64,000 nt of DNA from Natrialba aegyptia DSM 13077 (GTDB taxonomy: Archaea > Halobacteriota > Halobacteria > Halobacteriales > Natrialbaceae): the NCBI RefSeq assembly GCF_000337535.1, contig NZ_AOIP01000015.1:451259-515258 (forward strand). Direction: 5' to 3'. The notes below the pieces were generated by a model. The model was not told the origin of the DNA. It ran no database searches and saw nothing but the letters and a program-made list of their open reading frames with translations. Positions 53,711-62,532 of the stretch are shown here, piece after piece; positions within the stretch are counted from its first letter, which is position 1; every line of letters starts with the position of its first letter. A program made the translations under genes and the position numbers.

Positions 53711-54763
53711 ATGGCACAGTGGACGGCGTTTGCTGGGCTGACCGTCGTCGTCCTCGTGCTCTTGCTCGTTCTTTCTCACCTGACACAGACATCGTTTTCT
53801 TCGAGTTCCGACGCCGAGGCTCCCGCAGGCGACACCGCCGAAACCGACAACGGACTCGAAGCGTTCGACGCGACACAAGGAACTCGTGACGGCGACGCGC
53901 GCGAGTTCGGGGAGCGGTCGTCCCCTGCTACCGACGAGTCGGACGCGGGTACCCGCTACGACCGCCACGACCGGTCTGGGGCTGGCCGCGGCGACAGCAA
54001 CGGCGGCAGAAGGGTGGACACGCCCGAGAACGCGGAGCCGCCGACGGGCGACGACGGGTCGAGTTCCCGAGACGATCGGGCCATCCACACCGACGATGGG
54101 CACCGCCACCCCGGCCACGCTGAACTCGATCCCGACGATCTCTCGACGGGGCTACTCCTGGCGAACGTCGCCGCCTCGCAGGGGCTGTTCCTAGTCGTCC
54201 TCCTCGGAGCCATCCTCTTCACTGCGATTCCGGCGAGCGCGCTCGGCATCGAGTTCAGCCTCGCGTATCTCACGAGCGGCCTGGCGGTGGGGACGGGAGC
54301 CGGGATCGCCCTCTACGCGGCGAACGAACTCGGGGCGGCGTTCGCAGAGCGGGTCGGGTTCGACCACGACGAGCAGCTGCGGTCGATGCTGGCACCGGAC
54401 ACGACCGGCGGCTGGCTCACGCTGTTGCTGGTCGTGCTTCCGATCATCGCCGTGTTCGAGGAACTGCTCTTTCGCGGCGCGTTGATCGGCGTGTTCGCAA
54501 CGGGATTCGACATGTCGCCGTGGCTGCTCGCGGTCGTTTCGTCGGTTGCGTTTGCGCTCGGCCACGGAATGCAGGGATCGGTCGGTGTCGCCGTCACGGG
54601 CGCGCTCGGGTTCGTGCTCGCGGCGGTGTTTATCGCCACCGGAAGCCTGCTCGTGGTCATCGTCGCACACTACCTGATCAACGCCCTCGAGTTCGTGGTT
54701 CATGAGGGACTCGAACTCGAGTGGGCGACGCGAAGGAGTGTATCCAATCGAGAGTCGGAATAG
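53711..54763 (+). CDS. CPBP-family intramembrane metalloprotease (CAAX protease type)
   Basis: A 350-residue protein. Residues 1-25 form an N-terminal span and residues 40-140 an acidic linker. The C-terminal half has six or more spans with the CPBP motifs EELLFRGALIG (the EExxxR site), VAFALGHGM (second motif, H) and VIVAHYLINALEF (HxxxN). It starts 15 nt after lonB, so the two membrane proteases are probably co-transcribed. CPBP proteins cleave membrane substrates; the target is unknown. Confidence 0.9.
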   Translation: MAQWTAFAGLTVVVLVLLLVLSHLTQTSFSSSSDAEAPAGDTAETDNGLEAFDATQGTRDGDAREFGERSSPATDESDAGTRYDRHDRSGAGRGDSNGGRRVDTPENAEPPTGDDGSSSRDDRAIHTDDGHRHPGHAELDPDDLSTGLLLANVAASQGLFLVVLLGAILFTAIPASALGIEFSLAYLTSGLAVGTGAGIALYAANELGAAFAERVGFDHDEQLRSMLAPDTTGGWLTLLLVVLPIIAVFEELLFRGALIGVFATGFDMSPWLLAVVSSVAFALGHGMQGSVGVAVTGALGFVLAAVFIATGSLLVVIVAHYLINALEFVVHEGLELEWATRRSVSNRESE

Positions 54764-54768
54764 CTGGC

Positions 54769-55239
54769 CTACAACTCCTCGAGCGAGCGTAATTTCTGTT
54801 CGACCGCCGGCGGAAGGGCACTCGGGCCGTCGCGGACGCGGTGGTCGGGGATCAAGATTGGAGCCGGGTTTTCGGCGAGCGCCGTTCGGACGGTCGTGTG
54901 GTCGGACTGCTCGTCGGCGTCGAGCGTCGGCGTGACCTGTGTGAGAGTTTCGACGTCGAGCTGGTCGCCGTAGGGGATCTCGCGGACCTGTTCGAGGACC
55001 GCCCGTTGGTCCGTGGGGACCGTCAGTGCGACCTGGACGTCATCGAACGCGACGGGATCGAGGCCGTCTAAGTACTCGAAGATGCAATCGAGCACTGGAT
55101 GGTCGTCCTCGGCGTTCGATTCGGGCGTGTCGGGAACGGAGACGCTCAGCACCCGTCCGCTGGCGGCACCGAGTTGCACGTACCGGTCGAGATACGACGA
55201 TTCGCGCGCGTAAATACCGGCGTCCGTAGCGTCCTCCAT
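54769..55239 (-). CDS. MGMT-like protein lacking the acceptor cysteine
   Basis: A 156-residue protein whose C-terminal half is an alkylguanine-DNA alkyltransferase DNA-binding domain (VLEQVREIPYGDQLDVETL, then ALAENPAPILIPDHRV). In active enzymes the loop reads PCHRV; here it is PDHRV, so the alkyl-accepting Cys is an Asp. The N-terminal part (about 1-75) is a short acidic domain. Known alkyltransferase-like (ATL) proteins have W or A there and flag damage for repair. It is divergent from trpC; the intergenic region is shared. Confidence 0.78.
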   Translation of the reverse strand: MEDATDAGIYARESSYLDRYVQLGAASGRVLSVSVPDTPESNAEDDHPVLDCIFEYLDGLDPVAFDDVQVALTVPTDQRAVLEQVREIPYGDQLDVETLTQVTPTLDADEQSDHTTVRTALAENPAPILIPDHRVRDGPSALPPAVEQKLRSLEEL

Positions 55240-55315
55240 ACGCCTCCGTTGGTGATACGGCCTTGAATAGTCGCCGGTCACACCGCCGTGAGCACCGCCG
55301 ATGACGCAAGGTTTT

Positions 55316-55341
55316 TGTACAAAAGAGTACGTTGATGTACA
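55316..55341. promoter_or_regulatory. Phased GTAC operator-like array before trpC
   Basis: GTAC cores at 55317, 55327 and 55337 are spaced exactly 10 bp. The outer two form TGTACA. The array ends 3 nt before the trpC ATG, at the position of TATA box and transcription start for a leaderless transcript. The Methanothermobacter trp repressor TrpY binds TGTACA-type TRP boxes (established for that organism). A similar tryptophan-controlled switch here is inferred. Confidence 0.6.
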
Positions 55342-55344
55342 ATA

Positions 55345-56205
55345 ATGACTCAGGGTAGGGAGCTCGCACCCGCGGTGCGGTCCATCCTTACAGCCGCCAG
55401 CGAGCGCAACGACACCGCCGAGCGCGACCCTCTTGCGGTCGATGCCCGGTCGCTCACCGACGCGATCGACCGAGCGGAACGAGACGGTCGCGTGCCGGTA
55501 ATCGCGGAGGTAAAGCCGACGAGTCCGACGAGCGATGGCACTCGCGATGACGACCCCGTCGAACTCGCCACGGCGATGGTCGAGGGCGGGGCGACGGCGA
55601 TTTCGGTTCTCACCGAGCCAACTCACTTCGGCGGCTCGCCCGAGGCGCTGACCCGCGTCCGCGAGGCCGTCGACGTTCCGGTCCTGCGGAAGGATTTCGT
55701 GCTCGAGGAGGCCGGGATGGACGTCGTCGAGGCCGATCTGCTCCTGTTGATCGCCCGGTTCGTCGGCGTTCGCGAACCGACCGATTCGCGAGCCAGCCGG
55801 AACGCGACGCGTCCCGAGGCTGAACTCGACGAACTCGTCACCGCCGCCCGCGACCGCGGCTTCCAGCCGCTCGTCGAGGTCCACGACGAGGCCGAACTCG
55901 AATCCGCACTCGAGGCAGGCGCGGAGATCATCGGGATCAACAACCGCGATCTCGCCGAACTCGAGGTCGATCTCGACACGTTCGAGTCGGTTGCACCCGA
56001 AGTGCCTGACGACGTAACCCTGATCGCCGAGAGCGGAATCTCGGGACCGGCGGACGTTCGCCGGATGCGCGAGGCCGGTGCCGACGCCTTGCTCGTCGGC
56101 AGCGCGATCATGGACCACGACGGCGACACCGACGTTACCGCGAACACGCGAGCGCTGGTGCGAGCGACGGCGGAGACGGAGACACAAACACAGAGACAGA
56201 CATGA
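55345..56205 (+). CDS. trpC: Indole-3-glycerol-phosphate synthase
   Basis: A 286-residue TIM barrel of the TrpC family: [14 protein letters not shown] (catalytic Lys strand), [51 protein letters not shown] and [16 protein letters not shown]. It converts CdRP to indole-3-glycerol phosphate. An Arg/Thr-rich insert (about 140-155) interrupts it. It is the first gene of trpCBA, and its stop overlaps the trpB start. The leader holds the phased GTAC array. Confidence 0.95.
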   Translation: MTQGRELAPAVRSILTAASERNDTAERDPLAVDARSLTDAIDRAERDGRVPVIAEVKPTSPTSDGTRDDDPVELATAMVEGGATAISVLTEPTHFGGSPEALTRVREAVDVPVLRKDFVLEEAGMDVVEADLLLLIARFVGVREPTDSRASRNATRPEAELDELVTAARDRGFQPLVEVHDEAELESALEAGAEIIGINNRDLAELEVDLDTFESVAPEVPDDVTLIAESGISGPADVRRMREAGADALLVGSAIMDHDGDTDVTANTRALVRATAETETQTQRQT

Positions 56206-57479
56206 GCAACACCGAATCAGACCACGCAGACGCGTCCGCCGACCAAGCCAACCGCAAGCGAACGTTCGGCGACTACGGCGGCCAGTACGTACCGGAGGCA
56301 CTGATGCCCGCCCTCCAGGAACTCGAGGACGCCTACGAGCGCTACGTCCTCGAGAACGAGGACGGCTTCATGGACGAGTTCAGCGAGCGAATGCGCGACT
56401 TCGGCGGACGGCCGACGCCGCTCCAGCACGCGGACCGACTCAGCGAGCGCTACGACCGCGACATCTACCTCAAGCGCGAGGATCTCGTCCACGGGGGCGC
56501 ACACAAGCTGAACAACGCGCTCGGGCAGGTGTTGCTGGCGAAGTACATGGGGAAAGAGCGGATCATCGCCGAGACGGGGGCGGGCCAGCACGGCACGGCG
56601 ACCGCGATGGCGGCGGCCCACCTCGACATGCCCTGCGAGATCTACATGGGGCGGACGGACGTGAACCGCCAGCGCCCGAACGTCTACCGGATGCGGATGA
56701 ACGGCGCGGCGGTCAACCCGGTCGAGGCCGGCAGCGGGACGCTGAAGGAGGCGATCAACGAGACGCTCCGGGACTGGGCGACCACCGTCGAGAACACCCA
56801 CTACGTCATCGGCTCCGTCGTCGGCCCGCACCCGTTCCCGCGACTGGTGCGGGACTTCCAGTCCGTCATCGGCGCGGAGGCCCGCGAACAGATCCAGGAG
56901 CAAGCGGGGCGACTCCCAGATAGCGTCGTCGCCTGCGCCGGCGGCGGCTCGAACACGATGGGAGCGTTCCACGAGTTCGTGCCGGACGAATCCGTCGACC
57001 TCTACGCGGTGGAGGCCGGCGGCTCGAGCCTCAAGATCGACGAGGAAGAGGGCGTCGCGCCGAACTCGGCGACGCTCTCGACCGGGACCGACGGCGTCCT
57101 CCACGGCGCGCTGACGAAGCTCCTCCAGACCGACGACGGGCAGATCGTCGAGTCCCACAGCGTGAGCGCGGGCCTTGACTACGCCGGCGTCGGCCCCGAA
57201 CTCTCGCGGCTCGTCGAGACCGGCCGGGTCACGCCGACGAGCGTGGACGACGAGGCCGCCCTCAACGGCTTCCATCGCCTTTCGAACCTGGAGGGAATCA
57301 TTCCGGCGCTCGAGTCGAGTCACGCGCTCGGATACCTAGAGGAGAACCACGAGGAACTCGGCGACCTCGTCGTCGTCAACGTCTCCGGACGCGGCGACAA
57401 GGATCTGGAGACGGTTCTCGAAGAGACCGAAAAGCGTGACCTCGAAGCCGCGCCGGACGTGGAGGTGTTCGACGCATGA
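56202..57479 (+). CDS. trpB: Tryptophan synthase beta subunit
   Basis: A 425-residue PLP enzyme. The PLP lysine is K102 in HKLNNALGQ, the ETGAGQHGT loop binds the substrate carboxylate, and [10 protein letters not shown] is the phosphate-binding loop. It joins indole and serine to tryptophan in the alpha2-beta2 complex. Overlaps of 4 nt with trpC before it and trpA after it show coupled translation. Confidence 0.97.
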   Translation: MSNTESDHADASADQANRKRTFGDYGGQYVPEALMPALQELEDAYERYVLENEDGFMDEFSERMRDFGGRPTPLQHADRLSERYDRDIYLKREDLVHGGAHKLNNALGQVLLAKYMGKERIIAETGAGQHGTATAMAAAHLDMPCEIYMGRTDVNRQRPNVYRMRMNGAAVNPVEAGSGTLKEAINETLRDWATTVENTHYVIGSVVGPHPFPRLVRDFQSVIGAEAREQIQEQAGRLPDSVVACAGGGSNTMGAFHEFVPDESVDLYAVEAGGSSLKIDEEEGVAPNSATLSTGTDGVLHGALTKLLQTDDGQIVESHSVSAGLDYAGVGPELSRLVETGRVTPTSVDDEAALNGFHRLSNLEGIIPALESSHALGYLEENHEELGDLVVVNVSGRGDKDLETVLEETEKRDLEAAPDVEVFDA

Positions 57480-58456
57480 GCCGCGAGACGCGAGCGGAGC
57501 GAGCGCCTCGGTCCGAGCGAACGGGGAACGAAGTGGCCCGTAAGCTGCGAGCCGACGGCGGCGAGCAACTGGCGACCGCGGACGGCGACATCGAAACCGC
57601 CATCCGCGAGAACCACCCTGCACTCATCACCTACATCACCGCCGGCGACCCCTCGCTCGAGGACACGAAGGCGTACGTCGAGGCACTCGACCGCGGCGGC
57701 GCGGACCTGATCGAACTCGGACTGCCCTTTTCGGAGCCGACCGCCGAGGGGCCGACCATCCAGGCCGCGATCAACCGCGCGCTCGACGCCGGAACGACGC
57801 CCGCACAGTTCTTCGACCTCGTGGATGAACTCGAAACCGAGGCCCCGCTGCTGGTGATGACCTACTACAACATGATTCTACAGTACGGGCCGAGCGAGGC
57901 GTCACGCGCCTCGAAAGCTGGCGCGGCGAAGCCGCAGAACAAGCCCGACGTCCGCCCGTTCGTCGAACGCGCGGCCGACGCCGGCCTCTCGGGCATCATC
58001 GTCCCCGACCTCCCCGCGGAGGAGGCCGACCCGCTTCGGGACGCCTGTGACGATCACGATATTGACCTCGTCTTCATCGTCGCGCCGACGACCGAGGGCG
58101 AGCGCCTCGATCGCATCATGTCCCGGGTCTCGGGCTTCGCCTACGTCCAGGCCCGTCTCGGGACCACCGGTGCGCGGGCGGACGTCTCGAACGCGACCCA
58201 CGACAGCCTGGCCCGCCTCGCCGGCTACGACGTACCCAAGGCGGTCGGATTCGGCGTCAGCGAGGGCGACCACGCCGCCGAGATCGTCGCCGCCGGCGCG
58301 GACGGCGTCATCGTCGGCAGCGCGCTCGTCGACATCATAGCCGACCACGGTGCAGGCGATGCACCTGCGGCGGCCGAACTCGAGGCCAAGGCGCGCGAAC
58401 TCAAGCAGGGTGCGCGCCGCGGACGGGAAGAAGCACCGGAACCAGAACAGCCATAA
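57476..58456 (+). CDS. trpA: Tryptophan synthase alpha subunit with extension and insertion
   Basis: A 326-residue TIM barrel. The catalytic Glu49 equivalent is E80 ([10 protein letters not shown]), and the Asp60 equivalent is Glu91 (TAEGP). [19 protein letters not shown] and VGSALVD bind phosphate. Bacterial TrpA has about 268 residues; here there are about 45 extra Arg/Glu-rich residues at the N-terminus and a basic insertion at 139-157 ([15 protein letters not shown]), both absent from homologues I know. The core is intact. Stop overlaps nothing; the ADH synthase gene follows after 24 nt. Confidence 0.93.
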   Translation: MSRETRAERAPRSERTGNEVARKLRADGGEQLATADGDIETAIRENHPALITYITAGDPSLEDTKAYVEALDRGGADLIELGLPFSEPTAEGPTIQAAINRALDAGTTPAQFFDLVDELETEAPLLVMTYYNMILQYGPSEASRASKAGAAKPQNKPDVRPFVERAADAGLSGIIVPDLPAEEADPLRDACDDHDIDLVFIVAPTTEGERLDRIMSRVSGFAYVQARLGTTGARADVSNATHDSLARLAGYDVPKAVGFGVSEGDHAAEIVAAGADGVIVGSALVDIIADHGAGDAPAAAELEAKARELKQGARRGREEAPEPEQP

Positions 58457-58480
58457 CCGCAAGTTTGCTATACACTCGCA

Positions 58481-59278
58481 ATGACTACAGCAGGACTCAA
58501 CGCGCGACTGAACCGGATCGGTACAGACGACTCGTACGTAATCATCCCAATGGACCACGGCCTCACGATGGGTGCCGTCCAGGGACTCAAAGACATCGAA
58601 TCGACCATCGACGGCGTCACCCGCGGCGGGGCCGACGCGGTGCTCACGCAGAAGGGGATCGCCCCCCGCGTCCACGATAACAAGAACGGGAAAGGCTACA
58701 TCGTCCACCTCAACGGCTCGACGACCATCGGGCCGGACGAGCAGGACAAACGCATGACCGGCACCGTCGAAGAAGCGATCAAAGCCGGGGCCGACGCCGT
58801 TTCGTTCCACATCAACGTCGGCTCGAACTACGAACCCGACCAGCTCACCCAGCTCGCGGAGGTTACCGAGACGGCGGACCGGTTCGGGATCCCGGTGCTC
58901 GCAATGGCCTACGCTCGCGGGCCGGGCGTCGACTCGACGGATGCGGAGTCGCTCGGCCACGCGGTCCGGCTCGCCGAGGAAGTCGGTGCGGACCTCGTCA
59001 AGACGGGCTACAGCGGCGACGCCGAGAGCTTCCAGCACGTCGTCGAATCGACGCGTCTGCCGGTAGTCATCGCCGGCGGCTCGCGGGGCACCGACCGCGA
59101 GACGGTCGAGATGGTCCGTGGCGTCATGGACGCCGGCGGCTCGGGCGTCTCGATGGGACGATCGATCTTCCAGCACGAGCAACCCGAAGCCATCACCCGC
59201 GCCGTCTCCGGCGTCGTCCACGACGACCTCTCGACCGAGGACGCCCTGACCGAGGCCGGACTGGCGCTCGAAGTCTAA
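58481..59278 (+). CDS. 2-Amino-3,7-dideoxy-D-threo-hept-6-ulosonate synthase
   Basis: A 265-residue class I aldolase of the DhnA/AroA' family: YVIIPMDHGLTMG, the Schiff-base Lys K174 in LVKTGYSGD, IAGGSRGTDRETVEMVR and GGSGVSMGRSIFQ. It performs the first step of the archaeal route to 3-dehydroquinate from 6-deoxy-5-ketofructose phosphate and aspartate semialdehyde. Placing it directly after trpA puts the start of the shikimate route and the end of the Trp route in one cluster. CTATACAC upstream suggests it may also have its own promoter. Confidence 0.93.
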   Translation: MTTAGLNARLNRIGTDDSYVIIPMDHGLTMGAVQGLKDIESTIDGVTRGGADAVLTQKGIAPRVHDNKNGKGYIVHLNGSTTIGPDEQDKRMTGTVEEAIKAGADAVSFHINVGSNYEPDQLTQLAEVTETADRFGIPVLAMAYARGPGVDSTDAESLGHAVRLAEEVGADLVKTGYSGDAESFQHVVESTRLPVVIAGGSRGTDRETVEMVRGVMDAGGSGVSMGRSIFQHEQPEAITRAVSGVVHDDLSTEDALTEAGLALEV

Positions 59279-60342
59279 GTTTTCAGACTGTCCGTACCGA
59301 CCCCGAGCGGATCGCTCGCCACGAGTTCAGTGACGACCGTCCGACCGACCCGGGCGGCGTTCTCGCGCGCCAGGTCGAGACTGGCGGCGGTGCCGTCGAA
59401 GCTCTCTTCGACGGTCTCGCCGGGAGCCGGCCGGTCGTAGTTCGCGACCGCGCGCACGCTCAGGTAGCGATCGAGCAGGCCGAACCGGTCGAGCGCGGTC
59501 GCCGTCGCCGCGTCCTCCATCTGGGTCGTCAGGTACGGCGTGACGCCGTAGGCCGCACAGAGCCAGGCGACCTCGCGGGCGTAGCGCGGGCCGTGCCAGA
59601 ACTCGTCGCCGCAGACGGTCGTGCCACGCTCGACGGTCGGCCCCGCGGTCGGCGCGTCGCCGAACTCGTACTCGTCTTGGTAGGCTCGAGCGGCCGGGTC
59701 GGAGTCGAGGGTCGCGTCGGCGGCGGCCTCGAGCGCCGCGTCCACGAGTTCGGTGTCGAGGCGGTGGACGTAATCGCGCGGGCGGTACGCGAGGAGGTCG
59801 AGGCCGGCGGCGGGATTGGCGTCAGCATCGAAGTCGCCGGAATCAGTGTCACCCTCGGACGCACCCGTCTGATCCCGATCCCAGCGGTGCTTTCGATCCC
59901 AGTCGACGACCGCGTCTGCGATCACGACGGATCCGAGGGCGACCCGCTCGGGCGGCCCGCCGGCGATACCCGCCGAAACGACGTACGCGGAGTCGAGTTC
60001 GAGAGCGGGCGCGGCGAGCAGTGCCGTCACGGTCGTCGCCGCGTCGCTCTTGCCGATGCCGGTCGTCGTGATCGCGACGCCGTCCGCGGTCAGGTACAGC
60101 GGCGTCTCGGTGCCCGGAATCGAGAGCGCGTCGGTCAGGTCGGCGCGCTCGAGCCAGGGACGGCGCTCGGCCAGCGGCGGCTCGGCGACGGCGGGAAGGA
60201 CGAGTGCGGACGGACGGATGAACTCGTCGGGGTCCGGACTGCGGGGCTCCGGAATATTGGGGTTGAGATCGGGATCGCGATTGGGAACGGGATATGGGTC
60301 GGGGTCGGATTCAGAGTCGAAGCCGGATCCGGAATCGGTCAT
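59275..60342 (-). CDS. Purine nucleoside permease (NUP) family protein
   Basis: A 355-residue protein of the NUP/PF06516 family, whose fold is that of nucleoside phosphorylases: TTTGIGKSDAATTVTALL, AYVVSAGIAGGPPERVALGS, GDEFWHGPRYAREV, TTQMEDAATATALDR and VRAVANYDRPAPGETVEES. Fungal NUP acts in purine uptake, but the fold suggests nucleoside or nucleobase binding/cleavage. The N-terminus (1-45) is Asp/Pro-rich, and an Asp/Gly insertion lies at about 155-170. There is no signal peptide, so it is probably cytoplasmic. Its 3' end overlaps the ADH synthase gene by 4 nt (convergent). Confidence 0.85.
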   Translation of the reverse strand: MTDSGSGFDSESDPDPYPVPNRDPDLNPNIPEPRSPDPDEFIRPSALVLPAVAEPPLAERRPWLERADLTDALSIPGTETPLYLTADGVAITTTGIGKSDAATTVTALLAAPALELDSAYVVSAGIAGGPPERVALGSVVIADAVVDWDRKHRWDRDQTGASEGDTDSGDFDADANPAAGLDLLAYRPRDYVHRLDTELVDAALEAAADATLDSDPAARAYQDEYEFGDAPTAGPTVERGTTVCGDEFWHGPRYAREVAWLCAAYGVTPYLTTQMEDAATATALDRFGLLDRYLSVRAVANYDRPAPGETVEESFDGTAASLDLARENAARVGRTVVTELVASDPLGVGTDSLKT

Positions 60343-60448
60343 GCGAGTGGGATCGTCGCGAGCGGCCAAAGACGCTCCGGAGGTCGGTCAATTCGACGTG
60401 TTGATCGGAAGAATTTCACGCTCCCCGACCGTTTGCCACCGCGTACCC

Positions 60449-61027
60449 GTGACCGACGGAGAGGACAACCGGTTGACGATCGACGACGAGATCATCGCAC
60501 GCGCACGGATTCACGCCCGCGACGTCCTCGCCGACGCCGACTTCGAACTCGACCTCTCGGCGCTCGAGTGGACCGTCTCCACCCGGGCGAAACGCCGCGC
60601 CGGCGCGTGTCGCTGGCACGCCGACCGCGAAACCGCGACCATTATCCTCGCCAGACGCGCCTACGACCGCTACGACTGGCCCGAGTTCGCCGGCATCGTC
60701 AGACACGAACTCGTCCACGCCTGGGAGTTTCGCCGCTTCGGCGAATCGGGACACGGCCCGCGATTTCGCGAGCGCGCGACTGAACTCGACGCCCCTCGCC
60801 ACTGTCGCTCGTTCACCGAGCCGCGGTACGTCCTACGGTGTCTCGCCGCCGACTGCGACTGGACGGCACAGCGCCACCGGGCCTCGAAGCCCGTCCGCTC
60901 CCCGGACGGGTATCGCTGTGGGAACTGCGGCGCGGCTTACGAGGTCGAACACGCGGCCAGCGGCAGAACGTGGACGACTGCGAGCGAGTTCGGCGGCGCG
61001 AAGGCGGCCCTCGGCGACGAGTGGTAA
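60449..61027 (+). CDS. SprT-like zinc metalloprotease
   Basis: A 192-residue protein. The zinc site HELVH is at 86-90 with a third ligand in GHGPRF (about 102), typical of SprT/Spartan-like domains. A C-terminal zinc ribbon (LRCLAADCDW, then YRCGNCGAAY) follows. Spartan proteins remove DNA-protein crosslinks; archaeal versions are less studied. The start is GTG 60449. An ATG at 60341 in the same frame would add 36 residues not needed for the fold. Confidence 0.83.
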   Translation: MTDGEDNRLTIDDEIIARARIHARDVLADADFELDLSALEWTVSTRAKRRAGACRWHADRETATIILARRAYDRYDWPEFAGIVRHELVHAWEFRRFGESGHGPRFRERATELDAPRHCRSFTEPRYVLRCLAADCDWTAQRHRASKPVRSPDGYRCGNCGAAYEVEHAASGRTWTTASEFGGAKAALGDEW

Positions 61028-61100
61028 CGCGGGATGAACGACGCGAGAACGGCGACCCGACCGCGGAACACTTATTCGCCTCTCGCTACCTGTTTTAGGT

Positions 61101-61640
61101 ATGGGACTACTCGAGTTGATGCTGGGCCAGTCGGGCCCCGGCGAACAGGGGACCGAAGGCAACTCCTATACGCTGCCGAAGGACACCCACGAGTTCGTCT
61201 ATCCCGTCGCCGTCAGGCGGGACGAACTGGAGGCCTTCGCCCAGTTGATCGAGGCCGAAGCCGACGCGCCGTATATAGAAGAAGAGACCGACGAACTCCA
61301 GGACGTCTTCGACGACGTGCTCGGTGATGCCGACATCGACGCGACCGAACTCGTCGAGCAAAAGCGACAGACGCGGCGCGAAGCCGAGTCCGTGGTCGAT
61401 CACTGGCGTGACCAGGTGACGACGGATATCGCCACGGTCTACGCCCTGCCCGGGACGGACGAGACGCTGCTCGCGTTCACGAAACTCTGCAAGCAGCGCG
61501 ACGACGAGGCGGACGACCCCTTCGACCTTCCGGAGACGTTCGCCGACGCGGCGGCGTTGCTCAAACGCCTCCAGGATGCGACCGACAGCCAGTATCGGGC
61601 GGTCGTTCACACGGATCTTCTGGAGTCGAATACAGCGTAA
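61101..61640 (+). CDS. Conserved haloarchaeal protein of unknown function
   Basis: A 179-residue acidic cytoplasmic protein beginning MGLLELMLGQSGPGEQG. It has a beta segment (THEFVYPVAVRRDELEAF), a charged coiled-coil stretch (ELVEQKRQTRREAESVVDHW) and a C-terminal helix. I recognise no family or motif. A TATA-like ACTTATTC lies about 30 nt upstream. It is convergent with the HAD hydrolase gene. Confidence 0.68.
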   Translation: MGLLELMLGQSGPGEQGTEGNSYTLPKDTHEFVYPVAVRRDELEAFAQLIEAEADAPYIEEETDELQDVFDDVLGDADIDATELVEQKRQTRREAESVVDHWRDQVTTDIATVYALPGTDETLLAFTKLCKQRDDEADDPFDLPETFADAAALLKRLQDATDSQYRAVVHTDLLESNTA

Positions 61641-61663
61641 CGGGGCGGCGTCTCACGAAGGCT

Positions 61664-62407
61664 TCAGAGGATCGTTTCGAACGTCTCCAGCGAGGAGAGT
61701 TCGTACGTCGGTTGAAGCTTGCGTTCGTGTGCCGTTGGGCCGTCGCGTCGTGTTGTGCGCTCGTTCTGGGTTTCGGTGTCGATATCAACCCAGGCCGAAT
61801 CGAGGCCCATCGCGTTGGCACCGCCGATGTCGGCGTGAAGCGAGTCGCCGACGTGGATCGCCGTTTCCGGCGTCGCCTCGAGCGCCGCGAGGGCGTGTTC
61901 GAAGGGAGCCGCGTCGGGTTTGGGGAAGATTCCGGCGTCCGGATCGGTAAAGACGCGAACGTCGAATGCGTCCTCGATGCCCAAGGCTCGCAGTTTCTGC
62001 GTCTGTGTTTCCCGGCCGCCGTTCGTGATGAGTCCGACGTGTCCCAGGTCGCGAGCGCGTTCGAGGGCCGCCTTCGCACCGGGGCGAAAGCGGACGGCCG
62101 TCGGATCCTGGATTTCGAGATACGACTCGGCGAGCCGCGCTGCGGCGTCGTGACCGGGCGAAGATCCGCCTTCTGAACTCGTCGGCGTCCGAGTCCGGGC
62201 CACGACTTCCGTAAACAGCTCCTCGTAGAACTCGCGAGCCGTCCCGGTCGTCGGCAGCGCCGGAATCGCGTCCCTGAGGTCAGCCGGCGTACAGAACGGA
62301 TCGACGCCGGCGCGATCGAACGTCGACGCGAGCACGGTCTCGGGATCCTGCGTCGCCTCGCAAAGAGTTCTATCGAGATCGAAACAGATCGCATCGTAGG
62401 CGGCCAT
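61664..62407 (-). CDS. HAD-superfamily hydrolase
   Basis: A 247-residue HAD phosphatase. Motif I ICFDLDRTLCEA holds nucleophile D9 and D11 (D-x-D-R-T rather than D-x-D-G-T). Motif II is VGLITNGGRETQ, and motif IV is AIHVGDSLHADIGGANAMGL. The cap is a four-helix insertion between motifs I and II (residues 20-105), as in phosphoglycolate phosphatase or 2-haloacid dehalogenase-like members. The substrate is unknown. Confidence 0.9.
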   Translation of the reverse strand: MAAYDAICFDLDRTLCEATQDPETVLASTFDRAGVDPFCTPADLRDAIPALPTTGTAREFYEELFTEVVARTRTPTSSEGGSSPGHDAAARLAESYLEIQDPTAVRFRPGAKAALERARDLGHVGLITNGGRETQTQKLRALGIEDAFDVRVFTDPDAGIFPKPDAAPFEHALAALEATPETAIHVGDSLHADIGGANAMGLDSAWVDIDTETQNERTTRRDGPTAHERKLQPTYELSSLETFETIL

Positions 62408-62532
62408 CTATCCCTCGTAGGAACGCGACCGTTCTCAACGTTTCGCCGTCCGTCACCGGAGAGCGGAACCGATCACGGCGCTGAAAATCTCGAGACAACA
62501 GGTGTTATTTCGACGCCACGTCTCGTCAGCGT

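Noticed and set aside
55240-56301. Upstream part of a 510-codon minus-strand frame that ends with the MGMT-like gene
   Set aside because: Only the last 156 codons are the MGMT-like protein. The upstream part is antisense to trpC and includes its promoter.
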